Assembly (NCBI RefSeq): GCF_015680235.1
Contig: NZ_JADLJL010000042.1
Location: 1-35,298, forward strand
Direction: 5' to 3'
DNA from: Pseudomonas guariconensis
Lineage (GTDB): Bacteria > Pseudomonadota > Gammaproteobacteria > Pseudomonadales > Pseudomonadaceae
DNA: 35,298 nt
A program made the position numbers and the translations under genes. The notes under the pieces are model-generated. The model did no database searches and was not told where the DNA came from. It worked only from the letters and a program-made list of their open reading frames with translations. How positions within the stretch are numbered: the first letter of the stretch is position 1; each line of letters starts with the position of its first letter. This document shows, piece after piece, positions 14,805 to 21,293 of this stretch.

Positions 14805-14960
14805 TCAGCCGTCCGACTGCTCCTCTGGCGGCACCTGGCCTTCGGGCCAGTCGGGCGCCTGCTTTTCGGGTTGGGGTACCTGCTCCCCAGGGTTATGGGG
14901 GATGTCGTCCACGTAGGGGTCGGGATGCTCGGGGTTCACGGGCTGCTTGGGGTCGGCCAT
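14805..14960 (-). CDS. Tiny acidic Pro-rich protein (51 aa), unrecognised
   Basis: The product begins MADPKQPVNPEHPDPYVDDI and ends with WPEGQVPPEEQSDG. It is acidic, with about one quarter Pro, and no hydrophobic core, so it is likely disordered. The start is the ATG at 14958-14960, supported by GGAGGAG six to seven bases upstream. It is too short for standard gene callers at some thresholds. The 59-aa gene of similar composition follows on the same strand after a terminator, and the pair recalls the 44-aa protein at 5089. No domain is recognised. Confidence 0.7.
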   Translation of the reverse strand: MADPKQPVNPEHPDPYVDDIPHNPGEQVPQPEKQAPDWPEGQVPPEEQSDG

Positions 14961-15133
14961 GGCCAGTCTCCTCCAGGGTGGGCTTGCCTGGCATTAGGCT
15001 GGCGAAGGTGATCGGTCGTTCATTCCCGTTCGACTCATGGCCTCACCCCGAAGGGTGATGGTCGCCCTGGCGATCGCATGAAACAATCCTGCCCAGCGAC
15101 ACCACAAGAACAACCCTGACGGGGATCCACGAC

Positions 15134-15982
15134 ATGAGCAAAGACCGGCTGAAATCGCCCGACTGGTACGCGCAGATGGCCCGTGTCATCGAGGCCATCG
15201 GCACGCCCAGCTTCGTCGAGGCGCTGTTCGCCGCGCTCAACTGCCTGGCCCAGAGCCAGGCCATCACGGTGTTCCTGTACCCACGCAAGGGCCTGCCCTC
15301 GGCGCTGTTCGAAAACGACGAAGAGGGGCCGTGGCTACCCGAGGGCAACGTACAGAAGTACCTCGAAGGCTACTACCTGCTGTGCCCGTTCTACCGTGCC
15401 TGCATGGATGGCATCGCCCCTGGCTGCTACCGACTGAGCGATGTCGCTCCCGACCACTTCAAGCGCAGCGAGTACTACCTGTCGTTCTACCAGCATGCGC
15501 ACCTGGAGGACGAACTGAACTACATCGTCCCGCTCGATACCCAACTGACCATCGCCGTGGCGCTGGGCAATACCCGTAGGCTCGGTGCCGCGCAGGTTGC
15601 CGACCTCAAGCGCGTCGCCCCCTGGGTGGTGGCGGTGGTCCGCCGGCACTGGGGGCAGCTGGATGCCGACTCTCTCGGCGGGCGCTTCGAAAGTGCCCTG
15701 GGGCGGCAGATCAACGCGGCGTTGAACAACTTCGGCTCGTCGCTGTTGACCGAGCGCGAGTGCCGTGTCGCCCAGTACCTGCTGCGTGGCCACTCGACCC
15801 GCTCCCTGGCCGAACGCCTGGGCATCAGCGAAGACACGGTCAAGACCCACCGCAAGAACCTCTACACCAAGCTGGACATCGCCAAGCAGTCCGAGCTGTT
15901 CTCCTTGTTCATCGATTCCCTGGCCCAGGCCCAGGAAGGGCTGAGCAAGGACCCGCTGGAAAGCTACCTGCGAAGGCGCTGA
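15134..15982 (+). CDS. LuxR-family transcriptional regulator (282 aa)
   Basis: The C-terminal 203-262 segment is a LuxR/GerE helix-turn-helix: LTERECRVAQYLLRGHSTRS, LAERLGISEDTVKTHRKNLY and TKLDIAKQSELFSLF. The first 190 residues show no receiver and no recognisable autoinducer-binding domain (the WxxxYxxxD-type residues of LuxR solos are not evident), so the ligand is unknown. It is immediately followed by an aldehyde dehydrogenase and an aminotransferase on the same strand (71-bp gap), so it most likely controls them, perhaps in response to an amine. This arrangement of a LuxR-type regulator with aldehyde dehydrogenase and aminotransferase genes is common in Pseudomonas (recall). ATG at 15134 begins MSKDRLKSPDWYAQM, with GGGGATCC upstream as a modest ribosome site. 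Confidence 0.9.
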   Translation: MSKDRLKSPDWYAQMARVIEAIGTPSFVEALFAALNCLAQSQAITVFLYPRKGLPSALFENDEEGPWLPEGNVQKYLEGYYLLCPFYRACMDGIAPGCYRLSDVAPDHFKRSEYYLSFYQHAHLEDELNYIVPLDTQLTIAVALGNTRRLGAAQVADLKRVAPWVVAVVRRHWGQLDADSLGGRFESALGRQINAALNNFGSSLLTERECRVAQYLLRGHSTRSLAERLGISEDTVKTHRKNLYTKLDIAKQSELFSLFIDSLAQAQEGLSKDPLESYLRRR

Positions 15983-16021
15983 CCCAGCCACCTGCGTCAT
16001 CCCATTGCCAACCATAACCAT

Positions 16022-16039
16022 CGGCCGCCACGGCGGCCG
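16022..16039. repeat. Palindrome just before the aldehyde dehydrogenase ribosome site
   Basis: CGGCCGCC-AC-GGCGGCCG is a perfect 8-bp inverted repeat with a two-base centre, ending one base before the GAGGGAG ribosome site (16041-16047) of the GTG start at 16054. It could be a regulator operator or a translation-affecting stem. Confidence 0.45.
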
Positions 16040-16053
16040 TGAGGGAGTCCTGC

Positions 16054-17544
16054 GTGCATACATTGAGCGATTGGCAGCAGCGCGCTGCACAGCAACGCTT
16101 CATCGATACCGCCCTGATCGACGGTCGCCCGGTCGCGGCCTGCTCGGGGGCGACCTTCGCAGCCATCAACCCGGCGACCAACCGGTTGCTGGCCCAGGTC
16201 GCGGCGTGCGGCGAGGCGGAGGTCAACCAGGCCGTGCGCTCAGCGCGCCGGGCTTTCGAGCAGGGCCCTTGGGCACGCATGGCGCCTGCGGCACGCAAGC
16301 GCGTACTGCTACGCCTGGCCGAATTGATGCTGGCCCACCGCGAAGAGCTGGCTCTGCTCGACTCGCTGAACATGGGCAAGCCGGTGATGGATGCTTACAC
16401 CCTCGATGTGCCCGGTGCCGCGCAGGTGTTCGCCTGGTACGGCGAAGCCCTGGACAAGCTCTACGACCAGGTCGCACCCACGGCCGGCAATGTCCTGGCC
16501 ACCGTCACCCGCGAGGCGCTGGGCGTGGTCGGCGCGGTGGTACCGTGGAATTTCCCCCTGGACATGGCCGCCTGGAAGGTCGCTCCGGCCCTGGCCGCCG
16601 GCAACAGCGTGGTGCTCAAACCCGCCGAGCAGTCGCCGTTCTCGGCCCTGCGCCTGGCCGAACTGGCCTTGGAGGCCGGGCTACCAGAGGGTGTGCTGAA
16701 TGTCGTGCCAGGCCTAGGCGAGCACGCTGGCCGGGCCCTGGGCCTGCACCCGGATGTGGACTGCCTGGTGTTCACCGGCTCTACCCAGGTGGGCAAGTAC
16801 TTCATGCAGTACGCGGCGCAGTCCAACCTCAAGCAGGTGTGGCTGGAGTGCGGTGGCAAAAGCCCGAACCTGGTGTTCGACGACTGCCAGGACCTGGACC
16901 TGGCCGCCGAGAAGGCCGCGTTCGGCATCTTTTTCAACCAGGGCGAGGTGTGCTCGGCCAATTCGCGCCTCTACGTGCAACGTTCGATCCACGACGAGTT
17001 CGTCGAGCGCTTGCTGCTCAAGGCCCGCGACTGGCTCCCCGGCGACCCGCTGGACCCGGCCAGCCGCGCCGGTGCCATCGTCGATGCCAGCCAGAGCGCG
17101 CGCATCAGTGCCGCCATCGACCAGGCCCGGGCCGACGGGGCGCGCCTGCTGTGCGGTGGCCAGCGCCTGAGCATCAACGGCTCGGACAATTTCATTGCCC
17201 CCACCGTGTTCACCGACGTGCGCGCTGACATGGCCCTGGCCCGAGAGGAAATCTTCGGCCCGGTGCTGGCGGTGAGTGTGTTCGATGACGAAGAACAAGC
17301 CCTGCGCCTGGCCAACGACAGCGTCTACGGGCTGGCTGCCTCGGTGTGGAGTGATGACCTCAACCGCGCCCACCGTGTGGCCCGGCGCCTGAAAGCCGGC
17401 ACCGTGTCAGTCAACACCGTCGATGCCCTGGACGTGACGGTGCCCTTCGGCGGTGGTCGCCAGTCCGGCTTTGGCCGCGACCTTTCGCTGCATTCGTTCG
17501 ACAAGTACACCCAACTGAAGACCACCTGGTTCCAGCTGCGCTGA
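16054..17544 (+). CDS. NAD(P)-dependent aldehyde dehydrogenase (KauB/PuuC-like, 496 aa)
   Basis: The ALDH hallmarks are complete: N166 in VVPWNFPLDMAAWK, K189 in VVLKPAEQSP, FTGSTQVGKYF, general base E265 in LECGGKSPNLVF and nucleophile C300 in FNQGEVCSANSR, with EEIFGPV and PFGGGRQSGFGRDLS further on. Length and sequence fit the gamma-glutamyl-gamma-aminobutyraldehyde or 4-guanidinobutyraldehyde dehydrogenase group (PuuC/KauB), which oxidises omega-amino aldehydes from putrescine, agmatine and related amines. I chose the GTG at 16054 because GAGGGAG lies seven bases upstream and the length then matches KauB; a GTG at 16039 is possible but overlaps the ribosome site and palindrome. It is 22 bp before the aminotransferase gene, so the two form an operon. 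Confidence 0.93.
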   Translation: MHTLSDWQQRAAQQRFIDTALIDGRPVAACSGATFAAINPATNRLLAQVAACGEAEVNQAVRSARRAFEQGPWARMAPAARKRVLLRLAELMLAHREELALLDSLNMGKPVMDAYTLDVPGAAQVFAWYGEALDKLYDQVAPTAGNVLATVTREALGVVGAVVPWNFPLDMAAWKVAPALAAGNSVVLKPAEQSPFSALRLAELALEAGLPEGVLNVVPGLGEHAGRALGLHPDVDCLVFTGSTQVGKYFMQYAAQSNLKQVWLECGGKSPNLVFDDCQDLDLAAEKAAFGIFFNQGEVCSANSRLYVQRSIHDEFVERLLLKARDWLPGDPLDPASRAGAIVDASQSARISAAIDQARADGARLLCGGQRLSINGSDNFIAPTVFTDVRADMALAREEIFGPVLAVSVFDDEEQALRLANDSVYGLAASVWSDDLNRAHRVARRLKAGTVSVNTVDALDVTVPFGGGRQSGFGRDLSLHSFDKYTQLKTTWFQLR

Positions 17545-17566
17545 TCCCCATCTACGGAGAACAACA

Positions 17567-18949
17567 ATGAACGCACCGTTCCAGCCCCAACGTGAAACCC
17601 GCGACTACCAGAACGCCGATGCCGCGCACCACATCCATGCTTTCCTCGACCAGAAGGCGCTCAACGCCGAAGGCCCGCGGGTCATCGTACGCGGCGAGGG
17701 CCTGCACCTGTGGGACAACGACGGCAAACGTTACCTCGACGGCATGTCGGGCTTGTGGTGCACCCAGCTGGGCTATGGCCGCAAGGACCTGACCGCCGCC
17801 GCCGCCACGCAGATGGACCAGTTGGCGTACTACAACATGTTCTTCCACACCACCCACCCCGCCGTGATCGAGCTGTCCGAGCTGTTGTTCAGCCTGCTGC
17901 CCGGGCACTACAGCCACGCGATCTACACCAACTCAGGCTCCGAAGCCAACGAGGTGCTGATCCGTACCGTACGCCGCTACTGGCAGGTGATGGGCAAACC
18001 GGGCAAGAAGATCATGATCGGCCGCTGGAATGGCTACCACGGCTCGACCCTGGCGGCCACGGCCCTGGGCGGCATGAAGTTCATGCACGAGATGGGCGGC
18101 TTGATCCCGGATGTCGCGCACATCGACGAACCCTACTGGTACGCCGCAGGCGGCGACCTGACGCCTGAGGCGTTCGGCCGGCGCTGTGCCCTGCAGCTGG
18201 AGGAGAAGATTCTTGAGCTGGGGGCCGAGAATGTCGCAGGTTTCATCGCCGAGCCGTTCCAGGGGGCGGGCGGCATGATCTTCCCGCCGCAGAGCTACTG
18301 GCCGGAAATCCAGCGCATCTGCCGTCAGTACGACGTGCTGCTGTGCGCCGACGAAGTGATCGGCGGGTTCGGCCGTACCGGTGAATGGTTCGCCCACCAG
18401 CACTTCGGCTTCGAGCCAGACACTTTGTCCATCGCCAAGGGTCTGACCTCCGGCTATGTGCCCATGGGCGGCCTGGTGCTTTCCAAGCGCATCGCCGAGG
18501 CGTTGGTGGAGCGGGGCGGGGTGTTCGCCCACGGCCTGACCTATTCCGGCCACCCGGTGGCGGCGGCGGTGGCCATCGCCAACCTCAAGGCCCTGCGCGA
18601 CGAAGGCGTCGTGCGCCAGGTCAAGGACGACACGGGCCCCTACCTGCAGCGGTGCCTACGCGAGGTGTTCGGCGAGCACCCGCTGATCGGCGAGATCCAG
18701 GGGGCCGGCCTGGTGGCGGCGCTGCAATTCGCCGAGGACAAGGCCACCCGCAAGCGCTACGCCAACGAGAACGACCTGGCCTGGCAGTGCCGGACCTATG
18801 GGTTCGAGGAGGGGGTGATCATTCGCTCGACCTTGGGCCGGATGATCATGGCGCCGGCGTTGGTGGCCAGCCGAGGGAATATCGATGAGCTGGTGGAGAA
18901 GACCAGGATTGCCGTGGATCGTACGGCGAGGGAGGTGGGGTTGCTGTAA
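17567..18949 (+). CDS. Class III PLP-dependent aminotransferase (SpuC-like, 460 aa)
   Basis: This is a fold-type I omega-aminotransferase. D262 in LLCADEVIGGFGRTGEWF binds the PLP pyridine nitrogen and K291 in LSIAKGLTSGYVPMGG forms the Schiff base; TNSGSEANE (121-129) binds phosphate, and WNGYHGST and FTYSGHP-like (LTYSGHPVAA) motifs are present. It resembles Pseudomonas SpuC (polyamine:pyruvate aminotransferase) and beta-alanine or taurine:pyruvate aminotransferases; exact substrate is not readable. With the preceding aldehyde dehydrogenase it would convert a primary amine to an aldehyde and then to an acid, for example putrescine to GABA. ATG at 17567 follows ACGGAG. A GC-rich hairpin lies beyond the stop. 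Confidence 0.93.
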   Translation: MNAPFQPQRETRDYQNADAAHHIHAFLDQKALNAEGPRVIVRGEGLHLWDNDGKRYLDGMSGLWCTQLGYGRKDLTAAAATQMDQLAYYNMFFHTTHPAVIELSELLFSLLPGHYSHAIYTNSGSEANEVLIRTVRRYWQVMGKPGKKIMIGRWNGYHGSTLAATALGGMKFMHEMGGLIPDVAHIDEPYWYAAGGDLTPEAFGRRCALQLEEKILELGAENVAGFIAEPFQGAGGMIFPPQSYWPEIQRICRQYDVLLCADEVIGGFGRTGEWFAHQHFGFEPDTLSIAKGLTSGYVPMGGLVLSKRIAEALVERGGVFAHGLTYSGHPVAAAVAIANLKALRDEGVVRQVKDDTGPYLQRCLREVFGEHPLIGEIQGAGLVAALQFAEDKATRKRYANENDLAWQCRTYGFEEGVIIRSTLGRMIMAPALVASRGNIDELVEKTRIAVDRTAREVGLL

Positions 18950-18954
18950 GGCAT

Positions 18955-18975
18955 TGGGGCCGCAAAGCGGCCCCA
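18955..18975. terminator. Hairpin between convergent aminotransferase and TonB receptor genes
   Basis: TGGGGCCGC-AAA-GCGGCCCCA is a perfect 9-bp stem right after the stop at 18949 and before the convergent stop at 18985. Flanking AGGCAT and ATGCCT can extend it imperfectly. There is no long T-run, but position and stability suggest a shared terminator. Confidence 0.65.
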
Positions 18976-18984
18976 TACGATGCC

Positions 18985-21105
18985 TCAGAAGGTATAGCTC
19001 ACACCCGCCTGCACCGTGCGTGGTGCACCCGGGTAGACGTAGTTGTTGAAGGCGCCTTCGTCGTATTCCTTGTTGAACAGGTTCTTCAGGTCCAGGTTCA
19101 GCCGAACATGCTCGTTGACCTGGTAGAACGCCAGCAGGTCGACCACGGTGTATTGCTGCATGGTATAGGTGGTCGCCGCGGTCCGCCCGGCGCGATCGTC
19201 GATGTACTTCACGCCCATGCCCAGGCCCAGGCCCTTGGCCAGCCCGTCCTGGAACTCGTAGGTATTGAGCAGGCTGAAGCTGTTGCGTGGAATGTTGGCC
19301 AGGCGGGTGCCATCAGGCAGGCTCGTATCTTTGGTCACCTCGGCATCGACATAGGCGTAGCCACCGATCACACGCCATTCGGGGGTGATGTTGCCGGCCA
19401 CGGTGATGTCCAGGCCACGGCTGCGCACTTCGCCGGCGGCGACCTTGTAGGTGCCGGTGGGATCCTGCGGGTCGTTGGCCAGGACGTTCTCCTTGACGAT
19501 GTGGTAGATGGCCGCATCGACGCTCAGCTGGCGATCCAACGCTTCCCACTTGACGCCCAGTTCATACGACTTGCCTTTTTCCGGGTCGAAGCCCTGGCCT
19601 TGCCGGCTGGCACCATTGTTGGGCTTGAACGAACGGGCGGTGTTGGCGTACACGGCGACGGTGTCGGTCAGGTCGTAGATCACGCCCAGGCGTGGAGTCA
19701 CGGCATTGTCGGCGGCGGTCCAGTCAGCAGCACCTGGCAGGTAGTTGTCGTACTGGTGCTCGAAGCGCTCGAAGCGCAGGCCCGCCAAGACCTTGAGCCG
19801 TTCGGTCAGGGCAACCTGGTCCTGAATGAAGACCGCCCAGGTCTTGAGGTTTTCCTTGTCATTGGTGGTGGGGAGGCCCAGTTCGGGGCGCGGCTGGCCC
19901 AGGACCGGATCGAAGATGTCGATGGGGTAGTCCGTCTCCCCGCCAGCTGAGCGGCGAATGATCGATTGGTAATCATAATCTTCGTATTCGATGCCGGTCA
20001 GCAGGGTATGGGCAAAGCCTGCGGTGTCGAAGTGGCCGGTCAGGTTGAGCTGGTAGTCCCGGTCTGTCCATTCCAGTTTGCGGTAGTTGAAGTTGCGCCC
20101 CAGGGTATGGCCATCGGCCTGGAGCTTGTTGGCTTCAACGGCATTGCCCTTGAGGGTGCCGTCGAGCCACTGCATGCCGCCGCCCAGGGTCCAGTCGTCG
20201 TTGAGCTGGTGCTCGAAACGCAGCTGGGCCATGTTGTTATCGTTGTGCAGCAGGTTGTCGGTGCCTTTTTCCCAGATATTGGTATCGCGCGAGGCCGTGC
20301 CGCGTTGGGTGGGAAGGCGGGTGAGGCCGCGGTCCAGGGGGTGGTTGTTGCGCATGAAATCGCCTTCGAACACGATGCGCGTGGTGTCGTTGACCTGCCA
20401 GCTGAGCACCGGGGCGACGTCGTAGCGCTCGGTCTCCACGTCATCGCGGAAGGTCTCGCCGCCTTCGCCGAGCAGGTTCAGGCGATAGGCCAGGCGTCCG
20501 TCGTCGCTGAGCGGGCCGGTGGCATCGAGCGTGGCGCGGTGCATGCCCTGATCATCGAACTGGCTGCCCAGGGTCACCTTGGGCTCGGCCAGGGGCTGCT
20601 TGCTGACCGCGTTGAAGGTACCGCCGGGGTCGCCGCGGCCATACAGGCTGGTGGCCGGGCCGCGTAGCACTTCGAGACGCTCGACGGTGTTGGCGTCGGG
20701 GGCGTTCGGGTAGCCGCGGTTGATGGGGAAGCCGTTGCGGTAGAACTCGCCCGTGGTGAAGCCGCGCACGGTGAAGGTGGTCAGGCCTTGGCCGCCGAAG
20801 TTGTTGGCGCGTCCCACACCGCCAGCGTAGTCCAGGCCATCCTGCAGGCGAGTGGCGGCGGTGTCTTCCAGTACATCTTTGGGCACGACACTGACCGACT
20901 GCGGCGTTTCATGAAGTGCGGTGTCGGTGCGTGTAGCGCTGGCCGAGCGGGTTGCCCGGTAGCCGATCACAGGGCCGTCGGCACGCTCCAGCTCGCTGGC
21001 GGCATCGATGTTGACGGCTTGCAGTTCCAGAGGCGCCGCTGGTTCAGCCAGGGCGAAGGGCGCTACGGCATTGATGAGGCAGAGTGAAACGAACGCACGA
21101 CGCAT
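18985..21105 (-). CDS. TonB-dependent siderophore receptor (706 aa)
   Basis: An N-terminal signal peptide (MRRAFVSLCLINAVAPFALA) is followed by a short TonB-box region (PLELQAVNID) and the plug domain, with SVSVVPKDVLEDTAATRLQD, VRGF and RLEVLRGPATSLYGRGDPGG around residues 70-165. The remainder is a 22-strand outer-membrane beta barrel with NLFNKEYDEGAF and a C-terminal aromatic SYTF as usual. There is no N-terminal signalling domain, so it does not signal to an ECF anti-sigma factor. The GYRATRSASATRTDTxLxExPQSVSVV style is typical of ferrichrome/ferrioxamine-type receptors (FhuA/FiuA/FoxA group), but ligand is inferred. A Fur-box-like site lies in the promoter (21142-21160). No siderophore synthesis gene is nearby. 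Confidence 0.95.
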   Translation of the reverse strand: MRRAFVSLCLINAVAPFALAEPAAPLELQAVNIDAASELERADGPVIGYRATRSASATRTDTALHETPQSVSVVPKDVLEDTAATRLQDGLDYAGGVGRANNFGGQGLTTFTVRGFTTGEFYRNGFPINRGYPNAPDANTVERLEVLRGPATSLYGRGDPGGTFNAVSKQPLAEPKVTLGSQFDDQGMHRATLDATGPLSDDGRLAYRLNLLGEGGETFRDDVETERYDVAPVLSWQVNDTTRIVFEGDFMRNNHPLDRGLTRLPTQRGTASRDTNIWEKGTDNLLHNDNNMAQLRFEHQLNDDWTLGGGMQWLDGTLKGNAVEANKLQADGHTLGRNFNYRKLEWTDRDYQLNLTGHFDTAGFAHTLLTGIEYEDYDYQSIIRRSAGGETDYPIDIFDPVLGQPRPELGLPTTNDKENLKTWAVFIQDQVALTERLKVLAGLRFERFEHQYDNYLPGAADWTAADNAVTPRLGVIYDLTDTVAVYANTARSFKPNNGASRQGQGFDPEKGKSYELGVKWEALDRQLSVDAAIYHIVKENVLANDPQDPTGTYKVAAGEVRSRGLDITVAGNITPEWRVIGGYAYVDAEVTKDTSLPDGTRLANIPRNSFSLLNTYEFQDGLAKGLGLGMGVKYIDDRAGRTAATTYTMQQYTVVDLLAFYQVNEHVRLNLDLKNLFNKEYDEGAFNNYVYPGAPRTVQAGVSYTF

Positions 21106-21141
21106 TGCAGTACGATCCTACGGGGGCGGGAGGCGCGGATC

Positions 21142-21160
21142 ATAACTGATAGGAATTATC
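21142..21160 (-). promoter_or_regulatory. Fur-box-like operator within the receptor promoter
   Basis: The minus strand reads GATAATTCCTATCAGTTAT, matching the Fur consensus GATAATGATAATCATTATC at 11 of 19 positions, including the first six. It overlaps a possible promoter TGTAAA-N17-TATGAT, with most of the box in the spacer, about 40 bp before the receptor start. Iron repression through Fur is expected for this gene class. Confidence 0.5.
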
Positions 21161-21212
21161 GTTTACAGCGGTATTTGGTGTACCAGAGTACCAATTGATG
21201 AACGTGCGAAAA

Positions 21213-21287
21213 GGGGCCGCTTTGCGGCCCGATCACGGGACCAGCCCGCTCCTACAGGACTTGTGCAAACCAACTGTGGAGCGGGCT
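21213..21287. repeat. Hairpin plus degenerate REP units between rlhA and the TonB receptor gene
   Basis: GGGGCCGC-TTT-GCGGCCC (21213-21230) is the inverted copy of the hairpin at 18956-18974, so the receptor gene is flanked by opposing copies. It is followed by GATCACGGGACCAGCCCGCT (21231-21250) and GTGGAGCGGGCT (21276-21287), a degenerate REP pair. The hairpin probably helps end the rlhA transcript. Confidence 0.6.
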
Positions 21288-21293
21288 ACGCGC

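Noticed and set aside
15134..15982. Quorum-sensing LuxR receptor
   Set aside because: The DNA-binding end is LuxR-type, but the autoinducer-pocket residues are not evident and no luxI-like gene is near.
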